Origin: Lacibacter sp. H407
GTDB lineage: Bacteria; Bacteroidota; Bacteroidia; Chitinophagales; Chitinophagaceae
Length of the DNA: 64,000 nt
Assembly (NCBI RefSeq): GCF_037892605.1
Contig: NZ_JBBKTU010000001.1
Coordinates: 124,001 to 188,000, forward strand
Direction: 5' to 3'
In this document: positions 53,822 through 63,285 of the stretch, piece by piece
Numbering within the stretch: position 1 is the first letter of the stretch
Layout of the letters: the number at the start of each line of letters is the position of its first letter
Notes under the pieces: generated by a model
What the model was told of the DNA's origin: nothing
The model's input: only the letters and a program-made list of their open reading frames with translations
Databases searched by the model: none
Position numbers and translations under genes: made by a program

Positions 53822-56800
53822 TTAAAATGTTAAGCGCACTCCGCCTGCAATATTTTTATGAATCGGATAGTTACGTCCTTCACCACTTAAATTCGCATCG
53901 GGGTCAAATGTGTTCTTGTAAAATCCAAGCTTACTGAACGTAAGAAGGTTGGTAGCAGAAGCAAAGACCTGCAGGTTTTTAATCCCAACTTTTTTTACCA
54001 TACTTCCATTGAAGCTGTACGATAAATTCACATTCCGCAAACGAATGAATGTGGCATCTTTCATCCAGAAATCAGAACGCTTGATGTTATTGGGATTTAA
54101 ACCCAATGATGCTGCCGGTAATTGTGCGTTGGGGTTGATATTAACTGTTGGATTTGCAGGATCGGGCTGCCAGCGATACGTATAGTGATAATCGTACGGA
54201 ATTGATTCATTTGAAAACATGGATGCTGATGCACCGGTTACATAAAAGTTAAACCCGGTTGAACCTTGCCACAACATTTCTAACGACAATCCTTTGTAAG
54301 TGCCACCCATCACTAAACTGTAGACGATTTCAGGGAACGTGCCTTTACCAATCACATCCTGATCACGCCAATCGAGAATGCCATCATTATTTAAATCAAC
54401 GTAGCGGATATCGCCCGGACGCAGACTGCTATTACCCACACCATCCTGGTTAAATGGCAGTTTATCTATTTCATCCTGCGACATAAAAATACCATCCGAC
54501 TTATAACCCCATGAAAGGTTGGCTGATTTACCTGTTAACTGATAGATTCTGATTTGATCCGGATCGGTATATGCTGTTTCATCTCTGAACTCCCATTTGT
54601 TTTGCGTAAGCGTAAACGTAGGCATAATGGAAAGTTGTACATCCTTGATCTTTGGGCGATAATCAATCATGAGTTCAAAACCTCTGTTACTCTGACTGTT
54701 CAAATTTACCGGTGGCAATGTTGCTCCAAATGTTGAAGGAACAGCTCTTTGTTGCGAAGCAAGGATTCCATCTCGTAACCTGTAAAACACGTTTCCTTCA
54801 AATACCAGTTTGCCTTTCCACAACACTAAATCAAGACCAATATTATAGTTGGTTATACTTTCCCAGGTAATACCGGGATTTGGAAGGCCTGTAGTACTGA
54901 TCGTTTTGTAAAACGTATTTCCCATAATATATCCACCTGCATCAATATCATATCCGGTAAGATAACTGAACTGACTGGTACCATCGTTGCCCGACTGTCC
55001 ATAAGAAAGTCTGAGTTTACCATTCGAAAGCCATGATGATGCATTATCCATAAAGTTTTCTCTTGAAAACACCCAGCCTACTGAAACCCCGGGGAAATAA
55101 CCCCATCTTGAATTCTTTGGAAAATTCGCACTTGCATCGGCCCTTAAAATAAATTCTGCCAGATACTTGCCTTCGTAATCGTAATTCAATTTACCGATAT
55201 ACGCTACTCTCGACATTTGACTTTGCGATCCGGTATTATCCTGAAAATCCTGACCACCGGAGAAGAGTTGCTGGATGGATGGCGACAACAGATCCCTACG
55301 AAAAGCCATCAATGAATTGCCACCATTCTGGAGTTGTTCGGCAATACCCATACCACTGATGCGGTGCTTACCAAATTCACGATCGTAATTCACTTTCAGC
55401 ATTGGGTAAACCTGGTAATAACGGGCATTGGTTTCTCTGAGTGTAATAAAATTACCCATGTTGGCCAAATAGGTATAAACATCGGTGTCATAGTCATAAT
55501 CGTACACCTCAGCTGGTACGTTAAATATTTTTGTATAGTCAGCAGATTGACTAACCAATAAATCGGCACCAACACTTAAGCCCGGTACAAAAGGTACTTT
55601 GTAATTAAGTCCTACCTGTCCGTTGAAGAAATTAGAACTGGTACGGTTGTATCCTTTACGGTCTGCATCGATACGCAGTAATGGATTACGACCTTGAAAA
55701 CCTGTATATGCATTTCTGGTCGGGTCAGGCAGGTAGGGATTGTAACGTGGTTGTGCTGTGCTAAAATCTACCATTACATCTTCAATTGAACCTACCTGCT
55801 GATCCTGACCAAAACGATACTGCATGTCAAACCGCAAAGACAAATTCTTTGCAATGGTTGCATCAACGTTTAATCGTGTATTATAACGCTTATAAAAATA
55901 ATCTCCTGAGGTGAAAACACTCTGTTGATCAGTCATACCTAATGAACCAAAATATTTTAAAGCAGGCGTACCACCACTAACAGTTATACTTTGTTGAAAC
56001 ATGGGAGCACCTGTACGGAAGATCGCATCACGCCAGTTATACGATTTGAAGTTGGCTTCAGTACCTGCTTTGTATTTCTGTACTACTTCTTCTGTAAATT
56101 CACCCGGGCTCAATCCGTAATTCAAAGCCGCTTCTCTGCGTAGCTCAGCCCAGTCGCCTGCATTTACTGTATTCTGAAAAGCCGAAGGCATCTGATACGT
56201 GTAGGTGCCGGTATACGTAATTTGTGGAGCACCTGTCTTACCACGCTTTGTTGTAACGAGTATCACACCGTTGCCTGCTCTTGCACCATAAATGGCAGCA
56301 GATGCATCTTTCAATATAGAAACTGATTCAATATCATTCGGATCAATACGGTTGAAAGGTGTTGGTAATCCATCCACAATCACCAGCGCATTACCATAGC
56401 CTCTGATTTGCAGACTGGCATTATCCTCACCGGGTAAACCGCTTGCTGTTTTCGACAAAAGCCCGGGCATTCGTCCAACAAGCAGTTGCGAGGTGTTAGG
56501 CACAGGTGCCGACTGTAATACTTTTGCTCCTACCTGTGCAATGGCTCCTGTAACCGTTGCTTTCTTTTGTGTACCGTAACCTACCACTACAATTTCCTGC
56601 TGCTGAATTTCTTGTTTGCTTAATGCAACCTGCACGTTGGTGGTTCCTTTTACATTTACTTCTTTTGCTTCCATACCTACAAAAGAGATCACCAGTATCA
56701 TGGATGAATTGTCGGGGATACTGATTGTAAACTCTCCGTTGGCATCGGTATTTACACCTGTACCGGTTCCTTTTAAATTGACAGACGCTCCCGGCAGCGG

Positions 56801-57262
56801 TGTTCCGCTGTCATCGGTTACTTTTCCTTTCACCGTAATGTCAGCAGGGGGCGATTCTTTTGCAAAATTTGCATTTGTTTCTGCCGGCAACCTGCGTTTG
56901 ATTACAATTGTATTTTCTACAATGGTGAATGTAAGTGGCGTTTTCTGCAAGCACGCCTGAAGAGCATCCTGCAGTGAAACATTTTTGGCATCAACACTTA
57001 CATTGCCCACCATCTCCATCAGCTCAACAGTACAAATAAAATTGTAGCCTGTTTGCTTTCTGATTTCTTTCAATACTTTCTGGAAGGGCGCATTTTTAAG
57101 TGAAAGGTTCACAGTTTGTGAATGGGCTTCTGCAAATACCTGCATACTGGCCACGAATAGCAAGACAGCAATAAGTTTCATAATCAATAGTGCCTTCCTG
57201 ACAGGAGGGCATGTTTTGGTTAGTTTTCGCTTGTGCCGAAAACTAAAAGCAGTAAATGGCAT
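53822..57262 (-). CDS. SusC-like TonB-dependent transporter with N-terminal STN domain
   Basis: A 1146-residue outer-membrane importer. After a long leader (the MPFTAFSFRHKRKLTKT extension is common in STN-type SusC proteins) come the STN domain (about 50-125), a carboxypeptidase-regulatory-like domain (about 140-215, GKVTDDSGTPLPGASVNLKG), the plug (about 225-345, EIVVVGYGTQKKATVTGAI) and the 22-strand barrel, ending in GGVRLTF. The STN domain is the part that touches FecR, so substrate binding can be passed to the sigma factor encoded at 60001-60606. The substrate is probably a sulfated glycan judging by the sulfatase downstream. Confidence 0.96.
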   Translation of the reverse strand: MPFTAFSFRHKRKLTKTCPPVRKALLIMKLIAVLLFVASMQVFAEAHSQTVNLSLKNAPFQKVLKEIRKQTGYNFICTVELMEMVGNVSVDAKNVSLQDALQACLQKTPLTFTIVENTIVIKRRLPAETNANFAKESPPADITVKGKVTDDSGTPLPGASVNLKGTGTGVNTDANGEFTISIPDNSSMILVISFVGMEAKEVNVKGTTNVQVALSKQEIQQQEIVVVGYGTQKKATVTGAIAQVGAKVLQSAPVPNTSQLLVGRMPGLLSKTASGLPGEDNASLQIRGYGNALVIVDGLPTPFNRIDPNDIESVSILKDASAAIYGARAGNGVILVTTKRGKTGAPQITYTGTYTYQMPSAFQNTVNAGDWAELRREAALNYGLSPGEFTEEVVQKYKAGTEANFKSYNWRDAIFRTGAPMFQQSITVSGGTPALKYFGSLGMTDQQSVFTSGDYFYKRYNTRLNVDATIAKNLSLRFDMQYRFGQDQQVGSIEDVMVDFSTAQPRYNPYLPDPTRNAYTGFQGRNPLLRIDADRKGYNRTSSNFFNGQVGLNYKVPFVPGLSVGADLLVSQSADYTKIFNVPAEVYDYDYDTDVYTYLANMGNFITLRETNARYYQVYPMLKVNYDREFGKHRISGMGIAEQLQNGGNSLMAFRRDLLSPSIQQLFSGGQDFQDNTGSQSQMSRVAYIGKLNYDYEGKYLAEFILRADASANFPKNSRWGYFPGVSVGWVFSRENFMDNASSWLSNGKLRLSYGQSGNDGTSQFSYLTGYDIDAGGYIMGNTFYKTISTTGLPNPGITWESITNYNIGLDLVLWKGKLVFEGNVFYRLRDGILASQQRAVPSTFGATLPPVNLNSQSNRGFELMIDYRPKIKDVQLSIMPTFTLTQNKWEFRDETAYTDPDQIRIYQLTGKSANLSWGYKSDGIFMSQDEIDKLPFNQDGVGNSSLRPGDIRYVDLNNDGILDWRDQDVIGKGTFPEIVYSLVMGGTYKGLSLEMLWQGSTGFNFYVTGASASMFSNESIPYDYHYTYRWQPDPANPTVNINPNAQLPAASLGLNPNNIKRSDFWMKDATFIRLRNVNLSYSFNGSMVKKVGIKNLQVFASATNLLTFSKLGFYKNTFDPDANLSGEGRNYPIHKNIAGGVRLTF

Positions 57263-57410
57263 AACTTCGTTTTTTGGGTTTAACGATAAACAGTCTCAGA
57301 TAATTTGATTGCTTGTTGAAGAGCCCGAAAATTTCGCCGGGAGTGTTGCAACCACTTCCGGTTTTTTTTGAACTCTTGCTTCGGATGTTCCTTTTACATT
57401 GTTCTGTTTT

Positions 57411-58613
57411 TTACGGCATAACAATAATTTTTTTGCCTTCAATTTTAAATTTCACTTCCCCTGTTTGCTGCAGCATTGAAAGCACCTGCGACAGCTTTAC
57501 ATTGCGGGAAATGCCACCAATAAAATGTTTGTTTATGGTGCCCTGGTAACTTACCTCTACATCATACCAACGGGCCAGTTGTCTCATCACCGATTTAATA
57601 TCACTATTTTCAAACTGAAAGTTTCCATCCTTCCACGCTACTGTTTCTTCCAGGTTTACATCATCAACGATCTTCATATTACCCGATGGTTTCAGTTGCG
57701 CCTGTTGACCGGGTTGTAAAAATCTATTTTCACTTGCGGCAGTAACTTTTACTCTTCCTTCCAGCAAGGTGGTGCGTACAGTTTCTTCATCGGTATAACT
57801 GTTGATGTTGAAATGTGTACCCAGCACTTCTACTTCCATTTGATTCAATTGCACCTTAAATGGTCTTGTTGCATCTTTCGCAATTTCAAAATAGGCTTCC
57901 CCTGTTATTTCCACCCGGCGTTCTTTACCGCTGAATACAACCGGATACTTTAAAGAAGATGCGGCATTGAGCCATACTTTACTGCCATCGGGTAAAGTAA
58001 TTTTATATTGTCCGCCACGGGGTGTTTGAAGTAAATTATATGCAACTGCATCGGTTGCATTATCTGAACTGTTGTATAATAGTTGTCCATCTTCTTTCTT
58101 AATAATCTCTGTTGTTCCCTGTTGGGCAAGCATACCGTTACCCGCACTATCCAGTACAATTGAACTGCCATCTGCCAATGTTAGTATGGCTCTGTCTCCA
58201 CCGGGCAACCTGTCGTCTTGCTGCAATTGAGGTTGTGCCTTTTTTGCGATAGTGCTGTTCTTCTCATTTCGATTTACCAAAACAAAAACAGAAGAAACAA
58301 TCAGTAAAAGAATGGCAGCAGCAGCAACCCAACGATAGCGTTGGAAGCGGCTGATAGAAGGTTGTTGTTCTGTTTGATCAGATTCAGTAAGTTTTTGCTT
58401 TGCTTCCTGAATTTTTTGATCCCATTCGGCAGCAGCTATGAACGGAGCTTCAATTTTAGCAGATTGCCAAAGGTGTTGCAGTTCTTCGTTCAATTGTGTT
58501 TCATCAGGTTCTTCGTTCAATAACCGCCACAGCTCCGCAAACTCAGCAGAGGTTAACCGGTTATCCAGGTATTTATCTATAAGATCGGAGAGCTTCTCCT
58601 TGTTATCAGTCAT
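57411..58613 (-). CDS. FecR-family anti-sigma factor
   Basis: A 400-residue inner-membrane protein. Cytosolic N-terminus with sigma-binding helices (about 1-90), membrane helix (about 94-113, RWVAAAAILLLIVSSVFVLV), the FecR domain (about 165-275, LPDGSKVWLNAASSLKYPVV) and a DUF4974 C-terminal domain that docks on the STN domain of SusC. In such systems FecR holds the ECF sigma factor until substrate is sensed. Normally the gene lies right next to the sigma gene; here a 1.2-kb glycosidase-like gene separates them. Confidence 0.95.
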   Translation of the reverse strand: MTDNKEKLSDLIDKYLDNRLTSAEFAELWRLLNEEPDETQLNEELQHLWQSAKIEAPFIAAAEWDQKIQEAKQKLTESDQTEQQPSISRFQRYRWVAAAAILLLIVSSVFVLVNRNEKNSTIAKKAQPQLQQDDRLPGGDRAILTLADGSSIVLDSAGNGMLAQQGTTEIIKKEDGQLLYNSSDNATDAVAYNLLQTPRGGQYKITLPDGSKVWLNAASSLKYPVVFSGKERRVEITGEAYFEIAKDATRPFKVQLNQMEVEVLGTHFNINSYTDEETVRTTLLEGRVKVTAASENRFLQPGQQAQLKPSGNMKIVDDVNLEETVAWKDGNFQFENSDIKSVMRQLARWYDVEVSYQGTINKHFIGGISRNVKLSQVLSMLQQTGEVKFKIEGKKIIVMP

Positions 58614-58624
58614 ATGGTAAAATA

Positions 58625-58690
58625 AGATGTGCTAGATTACTGACGATTGAAAAGAGAACATGTACTAATGTTCTCTGTACTTTTTTTTAA
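58625..58690. repeat. Direct repeat copy upstream of fecR
   Basis: About 66 bp (GATGTGCTAGATTACTGACG onward to the run of T) alignable with 59947-60014. Includes a perfect hairpin GAGAACAT/ATGTTCTC (58654-58675). It fills the intergenic gap just before fecR. Confidence 0.75.
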
Positions 58691-58706
58691 ACCTAAAATA
58701 CCGGCT

Positions 58707-59939
58707 CTAAAGCGATGATAACACCTGTAGTGCTTTTGTTCTGTATTCATCGGACGTCGGGTACGTATTGTTTTTCTGTTTTTCGTCCTTCAGGTAAGTA
58801 TTCATGGCCTTATAAAAATTGTTGTGCAGCCCATACTGGCGTGTTTTGGATCCTGACTCATTGATCAATGACATCTGCTTCGATACCCCGTTCTCGTACT
58901 CATTATTATACATCTGCCAATGCAATGCAAATGGAAGATTCAGCTCAAATGAAATCCGCATAATTTCCTTTGTTTCATCATATTGTTTTTGAAACGTTTC
59001 AGGCTTGGAAGCATTGGCCTGGTAACCATATTCGCCAATGAAAACCCTTCTGCTGAATGGCATTCCGGTTTTTGGTTTAAGTTTCGATTCGAGGTAGGTG
59101 AAAATCGCTTGCAGATCTGTTTTTTTCTGTGCAGCAGTTTTATCCTTGATCGCTTCATAGCTGGAGTAAGAGATGAGATCGATATCAACATTCGGAATCA
59201 CACTTTCTGCAACACAAGGCTCGCCATTCATTCCTTTTAATACCAGGTTTGCTTCGATGTAATGATACACCGAAACGTTTTTTGCTGTTGATGCCTGCTT
59301 TGCATCATCAATCGCTTTTTGTCTTATCTGAAACCACTTGCTCATGTTTGCAAGCAATTCGGGAGCAGGTGTAACCGTTCTGTCGTAACTAGGAATTAAC
59401 AACCAGTCGCCTTCCCAGTTACCGATTAAAAATGTTTTACCGGAGTTATCATATGTTGTAAGTATGTGCGATACAAAATTGAACATTTCATCATATAAAA
59501 CTTTTTCTTCGGCAGCACTGAGGGTCTTCTTCCAATCCACATTGGTTAACGTATGCACCCAGAAAAAGATGTATTTAAAATCCATGTTACAGACCGTTTT
59601 ATACGGCAGGTTATTCGTGAACAACGCTAATGTGGTCGTGCTTTTTGTAACCTCATTGATACCATAAATATCTGCTGAGTTTTTACCCAATGTAATTTTC
59701 AGGATATTCGAGCCCATCTCCCGCACTTTCTTCGCCTGCTCCACCAGTTTGTTTTCTGAAGTAAACTGGTAACTGCCCGATATGGCATGTGTACCAAGTA
59801 CAAAATTATAAGGCTCCAGTTGCTGAAGCGTATTTGTTGGTGGTTCGTTGGGCGTGTTGTTTACAACATCTTTTTTGCCACAGGAAAATAAAAAGATGAT
59901 TATAACCGATAACAGCCGGATTGGTATTCTTTTCTTCAT
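58707..59939 (-). CDS. Putative clan GH-A glycoside hydrolase lipoprotein, unassigned family
   Basis: 410 residues from the ATG at 59939 (the longer frame to 60026 overlaps the sigma gene and hides the lipobox). It is a lipoprotein: KKRIPIRLLSVIIIFLFSCG. The catalytic candidates match the paralog at 45869-47074: FLIGNWEGDWLL and VFIGEYGYQANA, plus LHWQMYNNEYEN. Roughly two thirds of the compared residues look identical by eye. Anchoring by a lipid suggests cell-surface work, while the paralog has an ordinary signal peptide. It stands between the ECF sigma and fecR genes, an unusual position, with similar sequence upstream of it and of fecR. Confidence 0.75.
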   Translation of the reverse strand: MKKRIPIRLLSVIIIFLFSCGKKDVVNNTPNEPPTNTLQQLEPYNFVLGTHAISGSYQFTSENKLVEQAKKVREMGSNILKITLGKNSADIYGINEVTKSTTTLALFTNNLPYKTVCNMDFKYIFFWVHTLTNVDWKKTLSAAEEKVLYDEMFNFVSHILTTYDNSGKTFLIGNWEGDWLLIPSYDRTVTPAPELLANMSKWFQIRQKAIDDAKQASTAKNVSVYHYIEANLVLKGMNGEPCVAESVIPNVDIDLISYSSYEAIKDKTAAQKKTDLQAIFTYLESKLKPKTGMPFSRRVFIGEYGYQANASKPETFQKQYDETKEIMRISFELNLPFALHWQMYNNEYENGVSKQMSLINESGSKTRQYGLHNNFYKAMNTYLKDEKQKNNTYPTSDEYRTKALQVLSSL

Positions 59940-59946
59940 GTTAATG

Positions 59947-60014
59947 AGATTTGTGCCAGATAACAGACGAATGAAAAGAAAGCATGTACCAATGCCGCCC
60001 CTACTTTTTTTCAA
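59947..60014. repeat. Direct repeat copy upstream of the glycosidase-like lipoprotein gene
   Basis: Matches 58625-58690 over its whole length (shared blocks GATGAAAAG-like, CATGTAC, AATG, TACTTTTTTT). It includes the last codons of the sigma gene, whose stop is at 60001-60003; the fecR-side copy keeps the same T-rich end, as if it too once adjoined a sigma 3' end. Confidence 0.7.
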
Positions 60015-60606
60015 AATAAATGGCAAGCAGCAGTAACAGTGCGTTGTTTTTTTCTAAATACTCCCGGATAAACTGCAGGGATGCAGCGAGGTGGTTGCGC
60101 ACCGTATTGGACGACAAGTTGAGGGTTGCGGCTATTTCAGCATAGCTCATATCTTCGTAGTGACGCAGCTCAAAAACTTTTTTCCGTTGGGGAGATAATT
60201 GATTGATGGCTTCTTTTATTAAAGCATCGGTGTTTTTATAAATCAGCCGATTATCGGCATTATCCGTGGCCGGGGCTTCGGTAATTGCTTGCCATAAAGC
60301 CTGCTGTAAAGCCTGGCTGCGTTTGGCCGCCCTGAAAAAATCGATGGCTTTGTTATGTGCAACCTTGTACAAAAAGGCTTCAAAGTTTTGTATTTCGGTG
60401 ATCGCTTCCCTTCCATGCCAAAGTTTTAAAAAAACATCGAGCACTATTTCCTCAGACAGTTCTTTTGATTTGGTGACCTTGTATAAATAGGCAAACAGCT
60501 GATTTCGGTACTTTTCGAATATCAGGTTAAAAAAATGCTCATCCCCCTCCTCTATTTTGGAGAGGCAATATTCATCATTATATAATGGCCTTGCGTTATC
60601 GTTCAT
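60001..60606 (-). CDS. ECF sigma factor of the PUL (FecI-like)
   Basis: 201 residues from the ATG at 60606 (a TTG two codons upstream also exists). Region 2 (about 20-90: YRNQLFAYLYKVTKSKELSE, FEAFLYKVAHNKAIDFFRAA) and region 4 (about 135-185: SPQRKKVFELRHYEDMSYAE, IAATLNLSSNTVRNHLAASL) are complete. Of the FecI/RpoE-like type that pairs with FecR and STN-SusC. First gene of the locus in transcription order. Confidence 0.95.
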   Translation of the reverse strand: MNDNARPLYNDEYCLSKIEEGDEHFFNLIFEKYRNQLFAYLYKVTKSKELSEEIVLDVFLKLWHGREAITEIQNFEAFLYKVAHNKAIDFFRAAKRSQALQQALWQAITEAPATDNADNRLIYKNTDALIKEAINQLSPQRKKVFELRHYEDMSYAEIAATLNLSSNTVRNHLAASLQFIREYLEKNNALLLLLAIYFEKK

Positions 60607-61133
60607 GAGCAATCGTCGAAATTCCCTTCAATCAAAAGTAAAAGGAAAATACTGAAACATAATACGGGCTCTATGTGCAGACAGATCTTCCCAAAAGGAT
60701 TTTCAGCTACATAACACAAATATTACAGTTCCAGTTCATAATCTGTACAAACAGATAGAAGAAACTTATAATCAAACTCTATTCAGGTTAAAAACGTTCA
60801 TTGAACTTGCAGATTCATGAAAATTGAACATCATATGAAGGAAGATAATACTATTACGATACGCTAAGAACAGTTGTCGGAGAAACAACCTGCACAAGTT
60901 CTTATTTTGTTGATAGACTGCTTACATATTCCGGAGCAAGACTTTTTCAGTTGTGTGATAGTGCCCTTTTTTCATAGTAAAGAAAATAAAATATGGAAAC
61001 GTTCAATGAGTTGAATTCAATTGCACTAAGTTGCTGTTTACACAAATCAAAAGTATTTTTAAATTGGTTCGTGAAGACTTGAACCAGTGCAGCGTTACTT
61101 TTCTTAACATCAGCCATTCACATCTCTTAAAAT
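60607..61133. other. Gap without a gene between the PUL and a divergent small gene
   Basis: 527 bp, AT-rich, containing the PUL promoter region and, at 61051-61087, a copy of the interspersed palindromic repeat. No reading frame of note and no T-tailed hairpin. Confidence 0.6.
61051..61087. repeat. Interspersed palindromic repeat, copy B
   Basis: AAGTATTTTTAAATTGGTTC then GTGAAGACTTGAACCAG; same segment as 45004-45040 with changes in one arm, leaving the outer pair TGGTTC/GAACCA. Confidence 0.7.
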
Positions 61134-61577
61134 ATGGAACCAACAATCAATCTTCAAATCATTCTTGTGCAGCCCCCGCCTAATGTATTATTTGGTTTGC
61201 AAAAGGGATCGGGCAATAATTATGAAACGGTGCAAAAGCAAACATCAGCATCGCAAGATTTGTTCTTTACATTCCCGATAACCATCAAAGGCGATAAAGG
61301 AAAAGATGCGTTTCCAAAATTTTCCGGTCCGTTTGTGCAAGGCCCTGCAGCTGGCAAATTCGTTTACATTGATATCGGAACATACGCAGGGCAATTTGAT
61401 ACAATGTGGTCAAGAAGATTAAAAGTTCCGTTAACCGGCATTACCTGGGAACTGATCGATCAACTGATGGCTGAGCCAACGTCGATACTTGAAACTAAAG
61501 TTCCGGGAACAGGAAAAGATGGCGGACCCAATTGCGCCACTGTGAAACCATTTGCAGGGTGGAGAATGAAAACGTGA
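61134..61577 (+). CDS. DUF5990-like small protein
   Basis: A 147-residue cytoplasmic protein. The start LQIILVQPPPNVLFGLQKGS and the middle FSGPFVQGPAAGKFVYIDIG resemble the DUF5990 family, whose function is unknown. Single gene, preceded by the palindromic repeat. Family assignment is from memory of the motif and moderate only. Confidence 0.7.
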   Translation: MEPTINLQIILVQPPPNVLFGLQKGSGNNYETVQKQTSASQDLFFTFPITIKGDKGKDAFPKFSGPFVQGPAAGKFVYIDIGTYAGQFDTMWSRRLKVPLTGITWELIDQLMAEPTSILETKVPGTGKDGGPNCATVKPFAGWRMKT

Positions 61578-61809
61578 ATGGTGAGTAGTGAGTGGTCAAT
61601 GGGCAGCCAATGGTTCACTGACCTGGAAATATTGCTACTGTCGTGAAGGACTGCGGCAAACGCACAATCATCTCATCCTTGAAGTAACCACCCGGCTGAC
61701 TTTCAATTGATATCGTATTTCAATCAATACATGATCAATAAATAACAAATCAACGCTGTTTCAATTTACGAAAGAGCCATGCTGATTATTTTCGTTCCAA
61801 AATAAAAAA

Positions 61810-62838
61810 ATGGAACATCTGCATATGAAGTGGTTTTATACATCCGGCAATTTTATCCGCAACCCCTTCATGCGTTTACTATACATCCTGCTTTTCAGCA
61901 TTTGCTGTTTTGTTTCCTTCGGCCAAAACGTAACTACAGAAACATTTCAGAACGACAGTTTAGTTGTTGTGAGCAAGAACCCGGAAAAGGGATTTTACAA
62001 CGACTACATTCTGTTTATACCGAAAGGAACTCCTGTAAACAAAAAATTATACCTGCTCGTTGAACCGAATAACACAGGCAAGATAACAGACAGCATCGAA
62101 ATTCATAAACAATATGCGATTGATCTGGCTTCAGTAAGTTCAGTTGGTAACAATATTTCAACAGAACTTAAACTCCCTTTGCTTGTTCCGATTTTCCCCC
62201 GGCCTGCATCGAAACCGCTTGTGTATACACATGCGTTGGACAGAGATGTAATGCTGGAGAAAACACCTGAACTCAAACGACTTGATTTACAATTACTGCA
62301 AATGATCAAGGATGCCCGAAGCATATTAACCGGTTTAAATATCCTTACAGATCCGAAAATTTTTATGAGTGGATTTTCAGCGTCGGCTACATTTACAAAC
62401 CGTTTTTCGTTTCTGCATCCTGAAAAAATAAAAGCCTTAGCCATTGGAGGGTTCAATGGAAAACTTATGCTTCCTCAAACCGAATTAAATGGAATAAAAC
62501 TCAACTACCCCGTTGGAACAAACGATTTCTTTGAATTATACGGACAAACATTTGATATTGAAAAATACAGATCCATTCCACAATACATTTATATGGGAAA
62601 ACTGGATGATAATGATGCAGTTCAGTTTGATGATGCCTATAACTTTACTGAACGCAAACTGATCAACGAAAATATCGGGAGATATGTGCAGGACAGGTAT
62701 CTTGCATGTCAGAGAATTTACCTGCAGAATAAAATCAGCCCCGTCTTTAAAACCTATGATGATGTTGGACACTGGACTACATCAAACATGAACCTCGACG
62801 TTATAAAATTTTTCTTGCGTCAAATGCAGGAGAAATAG
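61810..62838 (+). CDS. Exported alpha/beta-hydrolase-like protein
   Basis: 342 residues from 61810; the signal peptide MRLLYILLFSICCFVSFGQ starts at an internal ATG (61873), which may be the true start (321 residues). Alpha/beta-hydrolase pattern: nucleophile elbow FMSGFSASATF (about residue 192 of the long form), acid candidate in MGKLDDNDAV and base in DDVGHWTTSN. The overall layout is similar to secreted esterases or polyhydroxybutyrate-depolymerase-like proteins. No operon partner. Confidence 0.7.
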   Translation: MEHLHMKWFYTSGNFIRNPFMRLLYILLFSICCFVSFGQNVTTETFQNDSLVVVSKNPEKGFYNDYILFIPKGTPVNKKLYLLVEPNNTGKITDSIEIHKQYAIDLASVSSVGNNISTELKLPLLVPIFPRPASKPLVYTHALDRDVMLEKTPELKRLDLQLLQMIKDARSILTGLNILTDPKIFMSGFSASATFTNRFSFLHPEKIKALAIGGFNGKLMLPQTELNGIKLNYPVGTNDFFELYGQTFDIEKYRSIPQYIYMGKLDDNDAVQFDDAYNFTERKLINENIGRYVQDRYLACQRIYLQNKISPVFKTYDDVGHWTTSNMNLDVIKFFLRQMQEK

Positions 62839-62869
62839 AACTACGTTCATTCGAAAGGCTCACCACTTA

Positions 62870-63085
62870 TCAGCTTGCTTTCTTCTTATCCAATGCTACC
62901 AATGCAACGCCGGCAACGAGTGCAATCACACCTGCATAAGTTGGCCACGCTACTGTTTTCTTTTCTTTTGCATTGATCTCGATCGGACCAATGTCTACTA
63001 CCTTTTTCTCCTGTGTAAAACTAAACCCTTTCATTACCAGCATTAATATGCCGGCTGCGATCAGAACAATTCCAATAATCTTCAT
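62870..63085 (-). CDS. Small two-helix membrane protein
   Basis: 71 residues from the ATG at 63085; a longer frame to 63184 adds 33 residues without a membrane or signal character and is less likely. Helices IIGIVLIAAGILMLVMKGF and TYAGVIALVAGVALVAL flank a short charged loop. Similar to small DUF3185-type proteins, function unknown. Confidence 0.65.
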   Translation of the reverse strand: MKIIGIVLIAAGILMLVMKGFSFTQEKKVVDIGPIEINAKEKKTVAWPTYAGVIALVAGVALVALDKKKAS

Positions 63086-63285
63086 GGCTTTTGGTTTAGT
63101 AACAGATAAGCCAATTATAATGCCACAAACTGAAAAGCGGTTGCGGTTAATCAGCTCCCTGCAAATCGTTTCGTAATCAGCCACTGTTATTGTCGCATTT
63201 ACACAGCAGGTTCAACCTGTTTATTCACGAAATTTGTTTGGCCGTCTTTGTTATGCGGCAGACATCTTATTCAAGCAGTTTTACG

